From: Cunninghamia lanceolata
Taxonomy: Eukaryota > Streptophyta > Pinopsida > Cupressales > Cupressaceae
Reading direction: 5' to 3'
Length of the DNA: 64,000 nt
NCBI GenBank assembly: GCA_027924645.1
Contig: BSBN01000040.1
Location: 2,418,001 to 2,482,000, forward strand
Of the stretch, positions 1 through 12,586 are shown piece after piece; the first letter of the stretch is position 1, and every line of letters begins with the position of its first letter. The notes under the pieces are model-generated. The model searched no databases. It had not been told where the DNA came from and saw only the letters and a program-made list of their open reading frames with translations. Made by a program: the position numbers and the translations under genes.

Positions 1-87
1 TAAAAAACAAATCTAAAAATTTGGATGCATTCTATTAAAAAACAAATCTAAAAGATTTGGAGTATATTCTATTAAAAAAAAAATCTA

Positions 88-89
<2 letters not shown>
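1..89. repeat. Tandem repeat, about 36 bp x 2.5
   Basis: Two and a half head-to-tail copies of an AT-rich unit, each opening with TAAAAAACAAATCTAAAA and ending near CATTCTAT or TATTCTAT. The array runs straight into a dinucleotide repeat. No coding content. Confidence 0.7.

Positions 90-141
<52 letters not shown>
90..141. repeat. (AT)n microsatellite
   Basis: Uninterrupted AT dinucleotides for about 52 bases, directly after the 36-bp tandem repeat. Confidence 0.95.
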
Positions 142-145
<4 letters not shown>

Positions 146-1483
146 TTTTCATATTGATTGTTTTTTTTACAGTTTTAAAAATAAATTACTTGTATATCAA
201 TAAGTCAAATATTTATTGATGGCATAAAGAAAAAAAAAGAAAATAATTGGTTTAGTTAGTTACTAAATTTTATCTTACATTGTAGTCCTAGAAAAATCCC
301 TATTGTTAGGTAATAAATCCTATGCCAATTCACTTTCTAAAAATTACTAGAGGTTTAATTCTAGTTTCTAATTTTAATTATGATAACTATGAATATTGGT
401 TATTTAATAATTTGTTATTCTAATAAACTTGTTAATTTTTGTATTAGTTAGAAATTAATTAGATTTAGATAATTAGATACTTTCTAAATTTATCTATGAT
501 GTAGTGATAAGATCTTATTCTAGAAAACAAATTCCAATTTAAATTATTATTATTTTTTGAATATATAATAGTTATAAAATACTCATTTGAATTTTCATAA
601 TAGATTAAATAAATTTAATTCTATTCTTAAGTTCTTAACTGTCTTATCTATAGTCTTATACCTAATTTAATTGTTAAATTAATTAATAATTCACTTTATT
701 TTTACTAGAGTATTGAAGATTGTAACATTGTTAAATACTCATAAATTTATCAACTTATTAATTTTTAGTAATTTTTAATATACTTAGAGATAATGTATTT
801 TTATCCGATAGTGTCCTTATCACAATACTCTCTAGAAACTATTTTTATAAAGTTACTTAATTTTATATACTTTTCTTCTAGGGAACTAATGTGGCTAAGT
901 TAAACTACCACAAGTAAAATGTTATTGATTTTATTCCTAAATGATGTAGGGGTCATAATAGATGTATTCTTATAGAGATTAATAGCTTGGGAGACAATTT
1001 CTAATGACTAGGCATAATAACCGATTTGTTAAGATGTTGGAAGTGACGTTTGTTTTATTGGGTCATATTCTTCCATTAATGACATCTAGGGTTAAACTAT
1101 AGGCATTTACAATCTTAGTTGACAATATCACCATGTTAGCTTTCATAAAAAAATAAAGAAAAGGAAATGTTGTTAAGTAATGCATAAACCCTAACCTTAG
1201 TTTACTAAAAAAAATTAATTAGTAGATTTAGTGAATTAATCAACATAGTTAGAAATTGACTTATAGAATAATATGGGTTCGAGATAACACTTCCTTCTTT
1301 TGAATAGAAATCACTCAGAAAATATGACTTGGGTGTTCTCCTTGGTCAACACATGGTTGTTAGAAGAAAACCTAAGTAAAAGTTTCTTTAAATTTCTTAT
1401 AGCTTTCGCCTGTAACCTTTTCAATTGTTAAACTTAGGAAGAAAAAAATGGTTGGTTCCACATGTATATGCCCACTTGCATGG
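142..1483. other. AT-rich filler, no gene seen
   Basis: Very AT-rich sequence with stops in all frames. It may be decayed pol of gypsy element A, which should lie here downstream of the gag/protease fragment, but I could not recognise reverse transcriptase, RNase H or integrase motifs. Confidence 0.5.
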
Positions 1484-4169
1484 TTAACATACGGGTGGGC
1501 ATGACACAATCATACAGTTTTTCACAAATTTTCCTTTTATCATTAGAGTGACAAAGAAAGGATCTACTTGAGAAGGGCATTTTTGCAAAGTAGTTCCTAG
1601 ATAGACTTCTAGTATCTTAGTACTCCATTTATTAACATCATTGGAGAGTACTTTCTTTTCTTCAGGCAACTTACTATTATTGGCCACCCTAGGTGTACTA
1701 GGAGCTACATTATTTATTGCAGCCACAACCCTACTCTTGTGCTTAGGTATCCTCATCATTTCTAGCAAAGGGACTATCACTCTTATTTGGCTAAATATGT
1801 GGGCCATGTCCAATGGGACATAGTTGGGCACTATACTAGTACAAGTTGTATCAATATTTGTAGTAGGGGTTTGAGGTATGTTACTTTTACTAGATTTTTG
1901 TTTAGTAGGGATTTTCTTAGCATTATCCTTTTCTAGTGGTATTTTTACATTAGGGGGTGGATTACATTTTCCCCCAACCTCCTTAATCTTTCCCATAGAT
2001 TCCACTTCTCTCTTGGGGTTGGGGACATTCGGCCTATCTTTTGTAAAAATGCTTCCTGCATTTCCCCTCATACTACTTTCTCCTTGGTTCTTCTTACTCC
2101 TCAAGTTATAATCACTTTTAACCTGAGTAATCTTGAAAGCAGACAAGGTCTTGATCTCCTTAGCAGAGGGTCTTCTTAATTGGATGTCAGTGTCCATAGT
2201 ATTCAACTAAAGAACACAGTCATCATCTCTACTTGTACTTGGGATAAATGTTTTCTTAATCAACTTTCCTCTTTCTATTGTAACCTCATTTTCTAAGCCT
2301 TCACTATCAGAAGTGACATAATCTTCAATAATACACTCATGGTTAAAAACCATATTCACATTGTGGTCTTAATAATCATCCCCCTCCTAGTAATCCTCAT
2401 ATGGGGTTGTATTGTTAGCCATAGATATTGCAACAACATATGAAGCAGAAGAGTGGGGAGCTTGGCACAACAGACACCATAGGTTTTTCATCTACAACAT
2501 GTATCCCTTTCCTCAAAGGGTCAGGGGTTTTTTAGACAAACCTCCCCTATCATTAGGAGGGATTAGCTTTCCATCTTGCCAATTTGTGTTATAGGGTTGA
2601 TCTGCTAACCTTGGCATATTTTCTTGTCTAACAAAAGGAGGCCTATCACTAGGGGTCCTCTTATCACTTCTTGCCATAGCGTTTTTTATTTCCTTGACCT
2701 CCTTCCATAATTTATCATAAGTTCAACAGCAATAGGAGCCTTATAGCTTTGTCCTCTATCTTGTGGGGTGATTTTTACATCACCTCTCTTAGAAGTCTTT
2801 CCAGATGCCTTTCTGTTGTTTTCAATGTGTAAGGTTGCCTTGAAAGCATCCCTGAGAGTTTGAGGCTTTCTATTTCTTAATTCATATCTCATCTTGGGAT
2901 CATATGCATTTTGGTAAATTACCAAGCACATGGGCTCATTTGGTCTTAAGTAAGGAGGGATCTTATTACTCACCTTCAAGAACCTTGCATTGAAATCATG
3001 GATATTTTCATTGAATGCTTGTAAATTCATTCACAACAAATTGTGGGTCAATATTATCCCCATATTTCTCCTTGAAGATCCTTTTAAATTCTATCCAAGA
3101 ATCAATACTGGCCTCTGGTAGGCTTCTGTACCATTCCCTTGCATCTTTTGTCAAGGATTGTATAAATAACTTCATTGCTACATCTTCAGACTCAACCTCA
3201 AAGTCATCCATCACATTCATGAATGCCCTTAGGTGATCCTCACTAGATATTGCATTATTTCCAACAAACCTTAGGATAGCATTTCTTACTATGTTCTCAA
3301 TATGGTTTGGATATACTGGTTACCAGTAAATCAATCTGCCTATATCTAGTTGATTGCATTGGTCTTCTAAAAAAAGGATTTATTAATGGTTGCCCTCCCT
3401 GGTTACCTGGATTTATTGGGAGATTTGGAGGATTTTGCAAATTTGGTTGCTGTGGTATATATAGGTTTTGAATATTTGGCTGGGGATTTACATTAGGCAC
3501 TACAAGAGTGTTTTAGTTATATATCCCCACTTGTCTTGGGTGAGGATTCTACCCAGCCACTCTAGCATATGGATTTTGAGGAGGAGGAGCCTGAAATTGG
3601 CTTGCAGGGATAGAAGACACATGGTTATTCATTTGGAGCTGGATTAGAGGATCTTGCTAAACATTAGGTATTTAGCCACTTACTTGTGGCCTACTTATCG
3701 TGTGCACCAAGGGTACCACTATTGTCAACAACACTTGGTTTATTCATGGTTTGTAATCTCAGTAGTAACTCCTCTTTTCTTTTTAATGTTTCCATCCTGG
3801 CCACCCTAAGGGTCAACTCCCTAACCTCTTTATCTAATTTTTCATCTGTCTGATTTGTGCTAGAAGATATGTTAACATTTGTGCATTCAGTTGTACTAAT
3901 AGATTTAACCTTTCCTAGTTTGGGAGAGTGCAATCTTACATAGGGTGTTGAAATTACAAGTTCATGGGGGTTTTGTATAGGGCCTTCTTGGGATTCTTTC
4001 AATGGGGTGACATTTTCAGTCTATGAGATAGGAGGTGATTCTTCAAAGAAAATTTCATCACCATCAGAATCTACCTGACCTTTAGGAACATTTCTAGTAG
4101 CATATATAATACTATGATGTTTTCTCTCTTCCCTTGTTTGTAAATTATCACTGTTATCACCCAAAACAA
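1484..4169 (-). pseudogene. Ty3/gypsy gag with start of protease (element A)
   Basis: Reading right to left: an N-terminal gag segment (4169-3691), a Pro/Asn-rich linker (3500-3297), a Retrotrans_gag-like capsid region (3220-2686; a W-containing stretch with AREWYRSL and WIEFKRIFKEKY), a knuckle-like Cys/His patch near 2450, and a basic linker running into the retropepsin N terminus (PFFVTLMIKGKFVKNCMI) near 1500. Where the catalytic D-S/T-G should follow, the sequence reads V-S-C, so the protease is dead. Segments lie in several frames, so there are multiple indels as well as stops. Everything after the protease start is missing or unrecognisable. The right edge at 4169 is the insertion point of the outer LTR element; the first about 48 codons of this gag lie beyond it at 18945-19088. 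Confidence 0.8.
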
Positions 4170-4759
4170 TGTTGAATACTGAGAGGGGGGTGAATCGGTA
4201 TTCTAAAATTTAAACAATTAAACTAAATACCAACTTTAATAATCAGAAAAAAAAGTAACCACAGAAATATAAGCAACATAAACATGACACATAGGCACTA
4301 GATTTTTACATGGAAAACCCAAGGGAAAAACCACAGAGAGGATTAGCTCTCAATATATATTGCAATCTTTTACAAATGATGATGTTCAGGCTTGGTCACT
4401 CCATGGGCCTAGAACATGTTGGCTCACTGCCATGAAGTACAACTAGGTCTAGCAGGCTCACTGCCACAACCCTAAACCTAGAAAGATTACAATGAGGGCT
4501 ATTAAACCCTACTAATTGCTTACAGCTAGGCTCACTTCCAAGTACAAGTGAAATTATATAAGAAATATGAATACTGCAACAACATCTATAAGTATGCCAA
4601 GGTGCAGTCATTTAGCAACTGAATACTGAATCCTGAGTCTTCATCATCGCTGATCTTCTATCTCTACTCTGCTATTCTCATGCTCACATCAATCACACTT
4701 ACAATACTTCTTTGTACATTTCCCATTTGCATCACACACACCAAACACTGAATTTGATC

Positions 4760-4815
<56 letters not shown>

Positions 4816-5735
4816 ACAACACTTAAGATCTTCATATTAGGTCGACATACTTAGATGAAGCATATAGTTAATAAACTTGTAGCTTGTCGGCAAAATCCAT
4901 TCATCAAAATACATAGTGGACCTAAATAAAATTTGAAACATCTTCTCATATGTTGGATCCAACTATATAACCACTTAGGATAAAGTTCTAATCAATAGAA
5001 CTTACCGCACATAAATCAAACTATCATGTCGTCCTCAAACTCAGACTGCTACTAGTTCAATTCAAATGTCAAACTACATATTTTACTGCAAACCACAGGG
5101 TTTGTTCAAAATCATATTAAGGACTCCTCAGACATCACCAATCATATCTTTAGAACTATAGAGAAAAATATTCTTTAGCGGCAAAATGCAGACCATCAGA
5201 AATCAGACTGTCACAGTCAAACTCTGTCAAACACTGTAGCGATACTCAACAACTTGCAACTATCTTTTAGGTGGACTTCAAATCTTATAACTATGGATTT
5301 AGACACTTCATACAAGTGTTTACAACACCTCAAAACTGCATAACAAAGTAGGCACTAGTGGAGAAATGTGGATCATTTTACTTTGCACTATACATTGTCC
5401 CTGTCTTACTTCTGTTCATCTAGACTTAGATATTTTATTCAAATGACTTCCGTAGGAAGTCATGACCTACACACTGGAATATATCACCATCAAATGGTTA
5501 TTAGTCAACATACCTAAACTACATTTTCTGGTCTTAATCTACAGAGGCATACTGATCCACTTTTTGTCCCTTACTCTGAATACTATCCATACTTAGTCAT
5601 TCTGGCCTTCCGGTCTTGAATACTCTTGTACCTTGTTGCCAAATCAATTTTGTCTTCCGGAGTAATGTCTTCTTTGCCTTGTTTCCATCAATGACAACAC
5701 TCAATTATTTAGCATAGAAGTGTCTCTTGCCAACA
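4170..5735 (-). repeat. 3' LTR of outer element
   Basis: Begins (plus strand) TGTTGAATACTGAGAGG and ends CTCTTGCCAACA. It matches the right LTR along its length. It contains a U5 block with the short motif GAGGGGGGTGAATC near the end, also seen in the inner element and in copia LTR D. The right copy is about 120 bp shorter; the (AT)n tract at 4762-4813 accounts for part of this. Confidence 0.85.
4762..4813. repeat. (AT)26 tract at the LTR TATA-box position
   Basis: Fifty-two bases of pure AT repeat. The equivalent place in the other LTR (about 18018-18026) holds only a short CATATATATT. It sits where the minus-strand TATA box of this LTR would be, upstream of the GTGTTTGGTGTGTG block. Confidence 0.9.
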
Positions 5736-5971
5736 ATCTCCCCCTTTGGCATTGATGACAACACTTAGTAAAAATGCTTGACTGTCTTGACTGCTCCCCC
5801 TTTCTATATACACTATATTTCTTCTCCTCCTGAGATGTTTTCCTATTTTTCACTGATCTTCTTCTCCCCCTTTGAGATCAATGGCAAAGGTGTAGGTTCT
5901 GGAGTCAAAAATTGTCAAAACTGCAAAATTTGCTATACTCTACCACATATATATAAATACACATTTGTATC
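5736..5971 (-). promoter_or_regulatory. Polypurine tracts and 3' untranslated region of outer element
   Basis: On the minus strand GCCAAAGGGGGAGAT abuts the LTR at 5735: the canonical polypurine tract that primes plus-strand synthesis. Further copies of AAAGGGGGAG-like tracts lie within the next 150 bp (near 5800 and 5870). Multiple PPT-like motifs before the 3' LTR are known from Sirevirus-type copia elements. Confidence 0.75.
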
Positions 5972-8256
5972 TTAATTTATAGTTGAAGGTAGAATATCAT
6001 TATAGATAGTCTTTATCAAATCTATCTCTCCATTCCAACTATTCCTTGTAGTCTCCAAAATGTGGATGTGGCTATTTATCAAAAAGACTAGCTTTTCTGC
6101 CTTCTACACATCTGATGGTGTATCGATTAATGTTTGTGATTTCAAGGCTTCATCTGCCAAATTGGTCATGGAATCAATTTTGGGACTTATCAGCCCCCTT
6201 AGCTGGCACAACCTATCTTTGATTTCTTCCCTTTTCTTCATCAGAATGCTCAGATCATTGTGAATATTTACAACTTGCATCTCTTTAGCACTTATTGACT
6301 CAATTGCCAGATTAAATGTCTTAGAAATATTAAGTAGTTTGAGTTCCATATCCTTGATTTTATCTTCTAATTCCTTTGTAACCTCTCGCCAAGATAAACA
6401 AAATTTGTACAATTCACAGCCTTCTTTTATGGCACTTTGTATACCTCTTATTCCTTGGTCTAAAGAGATTTTATCATTGATCAACATGGTTTTTAACTCG
6501 GCTAATCTTTTCTTATCAAATTCTTTTCTAACCTTTGTTTCTATAGATTTTTCAAAGGATTCAAAATGATTGTTGATTGATTTTATCATACCTTTTAGTT
6601 GTTCAGTAGATGATGTCGAAGTGTCTTTCTAGTATTCAGGCATCAATTCTCCCAATATATCAGATACTGTTGTAATGAGCTTATTGTTGTGCATGTGAGT
6701 TTTCATCAATTCTTCCTGAGCCTTTGCTTGGGAAAATGATACTAAATCAAATTTGTGTTCTAGAGACAAGGAATTTAGATTTATTGGTTCTTGAAAAAAC
6801 TTGGGCAGATCTAGGATTTGTGCACTTTGTATCTTTTCCAAAATATTTGCAATAGTGTCTCTTGCCACTTTTTCTTCACAAAGTGAAACTTTCTTTCTCT
6901 TCTTTTCTTCAATTGTGGATTCTATAATGGATGAGGTCCTTATTCTTTTTCTAGGACAAGATGCTGGTCTCTCCTCTTTAGATCTCTTATCTTTCCTTTT
7001 AGGAGTACTTGATGTCCATTCTACTAGAGCACTTATGGACTTTGATCCTCCTGATTTGTTTTTTGCCTCACTTAATTGTTCACCTGATGTTTTCTCTGAC
7101 TGCTTAAGTTCCATCAACATTCTTGATGATAATTATGAGAATGTCCCAAATCTATCCTCTTTGGCATCAATAGGTTTACTTAGTAGTGCATCAGCTAATT
7201 CAATTAAGACATCTTCTGCAACTTCATAACCTAATGCAGGGACCCATATAGTTCTTGGTTCCATAGCTTCCATGAAGCATTTATCTTTATCCAGAATGAA
7301 TACAATATCATTTTCATACTTTATCACTACTTTTTCATGTATCCAGAACCTTCTTAACATTTTCTTTTGGAAATCTTTGAAATATTTCCATAGGATTTCA
7401 TTCTGCTTATCTGCATTACCCAAACTCTATAAGTGATTTCTTATTTGAGCAGCTACAGGTATGTGATCAAGCCAAACAATATTTCCTAAACCAGGTAGCT
7501 CTCTTAGGAAGTAAAAGAGTAAACATGTAATCAATGTTCTATATTTGAAAGGATGATTAGTTTCTTTTGTTCTTTTCAAGTTCTCCATTAGTTCACTCCG
7601 GAGCAATTCACAAAGGTCATAGTCCATATTGTTTTTGATCATGTCAGATGCTGTGTATATAGATGATGCAAACACAAATTTTTTTTTGTTGGAGAAGTAT
7701 ACTTTGTATCCAACAATCATTGATGCAAATCTGATAGCTGGATCCTTGATATCATCTACTGTAAGGCCATTCTTCTCACATTTGGCTCCTATTAGCTACA
7801 TTACCACATTGTTCTTCATTTTCTTTATGCTTGGAACCCTTCTGAAGGAGCTCATACTAGTTACAGCTTTAATGGCTTCTTTAGTTATCATATAGGGTTC
7901 ATTAAGCCATAAAGATTCATCATGAATTCTGTTTAGAATAAGGTTGACCCATGCATCAATCAAAGTTGTGGGAAAGCCCAACTAGGTGTCAAGTTTATTT
8001 TCTCCTAGAACTTTGTAGTCATCTTTCAACACAATGTCGACAGTAGTTAGTTTGTCCAAATATAGTTTTCCTAACTTCATGTGATCATATTCTTCTAGAC
8101 TGGTATGAATGTATGCTCTAATATCTTCCATATGCATGACCCCATGTGGAGTAATTGAGAATGCCCCTAACGGATCATTTTATAGTGATTTGAAGAATTG
8201 TTTCTTAAACTTGGGGTGAGGCATTTTCCTATCTCGATTACATGAGGAGTAAACAT
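5972..8256 (-). pseudogene. ORF2 of outer pol-less element, unknown function
   Basis: Homologous over its length to the ORF2 at 13222-16458. Shared blocks include PHPKFKK near the N terminus, DPLGxF, a TPHGV/IPHGV motif followed by a VEDI/VEDV-like stretch, an E-P-R-T-[IV]-W block about two-fifths in, and a closing FL(I/L)xxHIxIL segment. About 760 codons against about 1080 in the relative; the low-complexity acidic middle is shorter. From 8224 to the stop at 5972 one frame is kept and broken only by stop codons. One base is missing near 8225 between the likely ATG (8254-8256) and the body. I do not recognise the N-terminal globular domain. The C-terminal half is charged and predicted coiled coil. 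It lies between the gag-like ORF and the polypurine tract, where autonomous relatives carry pol or an env-like gene. Confidence 0.7.
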
Positions 8257-8700
8257 TTTCTAGAGCAATTTAATTTTCACAATAGAGTTTCAAGTTGTAA
8301 ATACCTCTTTCTCTGGATTAGGGTTTCCTTGATTTTGATCTGAAATCCTTTGGAGAATACTATAGTCATTTTGAATCTTGCTTTAGTTTCCCTTAGTCAC
8401 TTGAGTGCATGGAATGCAGAATGAATTTTCCTTTGAATACAACTCCTTTTATCCTTTGCATGCCAAAACCTAAGTCATTAATGTCACCTTACACAAAGTT
8501 GTTGAGCACCTTCCTAACAACCACAAACACCTTAGATTACTTCGCAAATCTTCACAGTTGGTCCTTTTCTTCTGAAACTTGCTTCAAAGGATTCTTCATG
8601 TGATTCTCTTTATCATATCTTCATGCCAGATTCTAGCACTAACTATCTAGCTAGGGGTTTTAGATTTTCAACACTACTCCCCTGAGCCAGAGCTCTCAAT
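8257..8700 (-). other. Spacer between gag-like ORF and ORF2 (outer)
   Basis: About 440 bp with no open frame. It corresponds to the 635-bp spacer at 12587-13221 in the inner element. Both spacers come just before ORF2 and might hold a leader or a splice acceptor, but no clear signal is visible. Confidence 0.5.
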
Positions 8701-9804
8701 TTACTTACTAGAGGAAGTATCTACACTGAATGTTGGTGCAGATTCATCCTTGACTTCAATCACATTTTTCTTGTTCCAGATCTTGCTCATTTCCTTCTTG
8801 GTTTCAACTGGATCAACCTTTTATTTTCCTTTATCATTCCTCTACTCTATTTTCCTTTCTTCAGTAAGGTAGTTTCTTTTCACATTTTTGCTTCTATAGA
8901 CTCTTGCAATATGTCCATACTTGTTGCAATTGTAGCACACAACATTCCTTTATCTTTGATTCCTTCTATTGATTGGATTTGATCTGAATTGATTAGCCAT
9001 ATGTCCAAATCTATTGCAAGCAAAACACTTTCTATTGAATGATTGACTATTCCTTGCATTGTAAGACCCATTTCTTACTAGATTTCTATATTTATTTAAT
9101 TTGTGACCAATTTTCTTACAATTGAAACATTGACTAGAGAATGATGGAACATTCTAATTTACTCTACTCCTGCATTGAGTAGCTTTATGACCAAACTTAT
9201 TACAATTAAAATAATGGCAATTGAAAGATAGATACCTTTGAGCATTTGGTTGTCTGACCAGAGGTCTTCTAGGTCTTCTTCCTTGATTTTTGAATTGGTT
9301 TCCTCTATTTTTCTTTAATTCAATGTTAGTTTGACCAAATCTTGAACTTTCTCCTTTCTCAAATCCCAAACCTTGCTTATCATCAGTACTCCTTTGACTA
9401 GAAATCACCTCATCAAGATTTGTAAAACTTAGCTGGAACTTTTCTTCATAGCTCTTGGCTGCATCTAGATCAAATTTTAGAAGTAACACTTCTTTGCCCA
9501 ATTTTTCACATTCCTCTGATTTTTCCTTAACAACTTGATTCAAATGCTTTTCAATTTCTTCCTTCTTTTCAACTTCCAGTGTCAACCCATTTAGAAATTC
9601 ATGTGCTTCATCTAATTGATCATTTAGCTCCTTGTTTTTCTCTTTAAACCTCCTAACTTGCTCTCTTAGCTTTAGGATGCATTCATCAGCTTCTTGAATA
9701 TTAGCTTTTAGATCCTTGATTTCTACTTCAAAATTTTCAAGATCAGTAAGGGTTGCTTCTAGCTCCTTGTTGCTTTCATAATTTCCAAATCTTCTTGATG
9801 CCAT
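8701..9804 (-). pseudogene. Gag-like ORF: coiled coil plus CCHC knuckles (outer)
   Basis: 368 codons in one frame from an ATG at 9804. Residues 1-150 are a heptad-rich Glu/Lys/Leu coiled coil. A basic Arg/Gln-rich linker follows, then four retroviral-type zinc knuckles (C-x2-C-x4-H-x4-C). Every knuckle is damaged: the first lost its first Cys (Tyr), and the other three lost the last Cys (Tyr, Phe, Tyr). The usual copia gag N-terminal domain (UBN2 type) is absent. The linker matches that of the inner element almost word for word (PRRP, VRQPNAQRY). Nucleocapsid-like RNA binding is expected from the knuckles. Several in-frame stops. Confidence 0.8.
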
Positions 9805-9858
9805 GATTACACTACCCTAGATCTTCCTCAAGTTGTTAGACTTCTTCCAAGGAACTTG

Positions 9859-9870
9859 GCTCTGATACCA
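9859..9870 (-). promoter_or_regulatory. Primer-binding site, initiator Met-tRNA (outer)
   Basis: The complement of GCTCTGATACCA is the 12-base TGGTATCAGAGC that pairs with the 3' end of plant initiator tRNA-Met. It lies two bases inside the 5' LTR, as expected for a minus-strand element. Confidence 0.9.
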
Positions 9871-9872
9871 AT

Positions 9873-10212
9873 TGTTGAATACTGAGAGTGGGGGTGAATT
9901 AGTATTCTAAAATTTAAACAATTAAACTAAATAATAACTTTCATAATCAGAAAGCAAAGTAACCACAAAAATATAAGCCACATAAACATGACACATAGAC
10001 ACTAGATTTTTATGTGGAAAACCCAAGGAAGGGAAAAACAATGGAGAGGATTAGCTCTCAATATATTGCAATCTTTTACAAATGATGATGTTCAGGCTTG
10101 CTCAGTCCATGGGCCTAGAACATGCTGGCTCACTACCATGAAGTACAACTGGGTCTAGCAGGCTCACTGCTAAGTACAAGTGAAATTATATATGAAATAT
10201 GAATACTGCAAC
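9873..10212 (-). repeat. 5' LTR of outer element, first part
   Basis: Matches 4170 onward (TGTTGAATACTGAGAG...). It is interrupted at 10212 by the inner element and resumes at about 17837. Confidence 0.85.
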
Positions 10213-11339
10213 TATTGGCAAGAGACACTGTGTGGCTTCATGATTGTTGTCATTGATGGAAACAAAGTCTATCCCACACATCCGTAGCACATAGTATGCT
10301 TATACCGGAAGTCAGATTGAAGATTGTTTTGGTCTGATGAACAAGAACAGAGCATGTAGCAAGGTCCGACAAACAGGTCTGGATCTCTCAGATGGTGTAA
10401 CTCAACAAGTTGTAGACTTGGACAAGTCAAGAAGAGTATCATGACTACTATATTCCAGAGATTGAGCCTCTGGTGATGAAACATGGAAAAGATATGAGCA
10501 TCTAAGTGTTGGGTTCCTGACAGGTAGAGCAGACTGAGGAAGAACTGACCGAAAGAGTATCAGACTTCAATCTGGATGAGTAATTGATGTTGATCAAGCT
10601 ATTTAAGGGATCATACATGGTTGGCTAACATGATTGATGACTTATATGTCTATGTTTTTGATACGCATCACATATTAAGCATGGATTTAGCTGACAGATC
10701 AGTATTTTATAAATATCTTGAGTATTCTTGTTGCCAACTAGAAAGTTGTTGAAATCCTCAATACAGATATAAATACTAGATGAATTCCAATATGTTGGTG
10801 TGAGAGTGAGTAGATGTGATAAAATAAGGTGCAAAGAAAGGTAGAGATAAGTGTGGAAGCAGCAATACAAGTTCGGTATGTAACAGAGCAGTAACACTAG
10901 AGCAGAGGAAGAATGAAGTGCATTAGATTAGTATATTGACCCTAACCAGAACTAAACTTTAGCATTTGTGGATGCTTCTCATTAGGTCAAACACCTGGTT
11001 ACCTTCTATAGACTTGGTAGACAGTAAGTCTTGTAGGCAGTGTGCCTCTAGTGAGCAGTGTGCTCGGGTAGTGAGCCCTAATTGGAAAGTGTCATTTTGT
11101 ACTTCTTATTCTTTTAACAAAGAATACAATCTTCGGTTAGTCACCCTATGGTTTTTCCCTTAACAGGGTTTTCCACGTAAAAATCCTTGTGTTATGTGTG
11201 TTGATTTTATTTCTTCTCTCATGATTATGTATGCTTATATGTTTTGATGCTGCACTAATTGTTAAAGGAGAAAAGAAAGTTAAGATATTTGAGATAACTG
11301 ATTCACCCCCCCTCTTAGTTATTTGCCTTGTTTCCAACA
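10213..11339 (+). repeat. 5' LTR of inner element
   Basis: 1127 bp. Opens TATTGGCAAGAG (TG mutated to TA; the 3' copy keeps TGTTGGCAAGAG) and ends TTTCCAACA. The U5 end carries CACCCCCCCTCTTAGTTAT, the complement of the GAGGGGGG motif in the outer LTR. Confidence 0.9.
10768..10775 (+). promoter_or_regulatory. LTR TATA box (inner, 5' copy)
   Basis: TATAAATA about 570 bp before the LTR end. The same motif is in the 3' LTR at 17258-17265. Confidence 0.65.
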
Positions 11340-11341
11340 AT

Positions 11342-11353
11342 TGGTATCAGAGC
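11342..11353 (+). promoter_or_regulatory. Primer-binding site, initiator Met-tRNA (inner)
   Basis: Intact TGGTATCAGAGC two bases after the 5' LTR. Confidence 0.95.
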
Positions 11354-11404
11354 TAAGCTCCTCTAAACAAAGCCTAACAGCTTGAGGAAGATCTGGATAT
11401 CTCA

Positions 11405-12586
11405 ATGGATATGTATGGTATGAAGGAACAACTTCAATCTGCCCTAGATGATCTTGAGAAATCTCACTCTGAAGTCAATAACTTGAGAGAAAGACTCAAA
11501 CAAGTTGATGATTTCATAAATGAGCTAAAAGAAAAACTAAGTATCTCTGTGAAAAAGAGAAAGGAACTACTTCAAAAAGTAGCAAGTTAGAATGAAGCCA
11601 ATGATACTAATGAAGATCTAAATGAGAAAAACAAGCTATGTGAGAAGCTATCAAAAGAGGTCATTATGGTGAGGCATGAGATGGAATCAGGGGTTATGAG
11701 ATTCAACCAAGAAATTGAAGAGAAAAGGAAAACTGAAGATAATCTAAAACAATCCCTCAAGGAGAAAACAGAGGACTACCACAAAATGGACAGAATAATC
11801 AGGCATCTTGAATCAAATATTGAAGAAGCTAGAGATAATGAAGAACAACTTGAGAATTAGATAGATACTCTTAAACAAGATCTTCAAACAGCAAATGAAT
11901 ACAAAGAGAAATTCAAGATAAGCTCAGCTCAACTTGAAGTTCTTCTTGAAAGCCAAAAGAGGGTAGATGACAAGCATGGTTTGGGATATGAGAAAGGTGA
12001 AAGCTCTGGATCTGGTCAGAAGAATTTTGGATCAAGAAATCAAAGAAACAGGCCTAGAAGACCCCCTGTAAGGCAACCAAATGCTCAAAGATATCCGTCC
12101 TTCAATGGATACTGCTTCAATTGCAACAACTTCGGTCATAAAGCAACTCAGTGCAGAAGGAGAATGAATCAAACTAATCCATCCTTCTCCAGACAATGTT
12201 TCAACTACAAAAGGTATGGTCACAAATCTCATGAATGCAGAAATATGCAAATAAACAATTCATTCAATGGTAGATGCTTTGCATGCAATAGAATGGGACA
12301 TATGGCTAATCAATGTAGATCAAGAGGATATCAGTCAAATATGCAAAGAAATGGTGTTTGTTACAATTGCAATAGATCCGGTCCTATTGCCAAATTATGT
12401 AGAAGTAAAAATCAAGATAAAAAGGGTCCGGTGCATCATAATCAAAATCAAGATAAGGGAAAACGCAAAGTGAATGCAGATGAAGTTCAAAGGGAGATGA
12501 ACAAGATTTGGGTGAAGAAGAGTACAGAAAATGTTGGAGATGGATCCGCACTAGAATCTGGTGTTGATACTCCTTTCAGAAACTAA
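11405..12586 (+). pseudogene. Gag-like ORF: coiled coil plus CCHC knuckles (inner)
   Basis: 394 codons in a single frame from ATG 11405 (65 bp after the LTR) to the stop at 12586, broken only by TAG at 11588-11590 and 11858-11860. Both fit CAG (Gln) to TAG changes. Residues 1-190 are a long coiled coil, followed by a Gly/Ser/Arg linker with PRRPPVRQPNAQRYPS. Four zinc knuckles begin near residues 237, 265, 291 and 319. Knuckles 1 and 3 are intact, knuckle 2 lost its second Cys (Tyr) and knuckle 4 lost its His (Pro). A basic tail ends the protein. The conventional copia capsid domain is missing, so it could co-assemble with, rather than replace, a partner's Gag. Confidence 0.85.
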
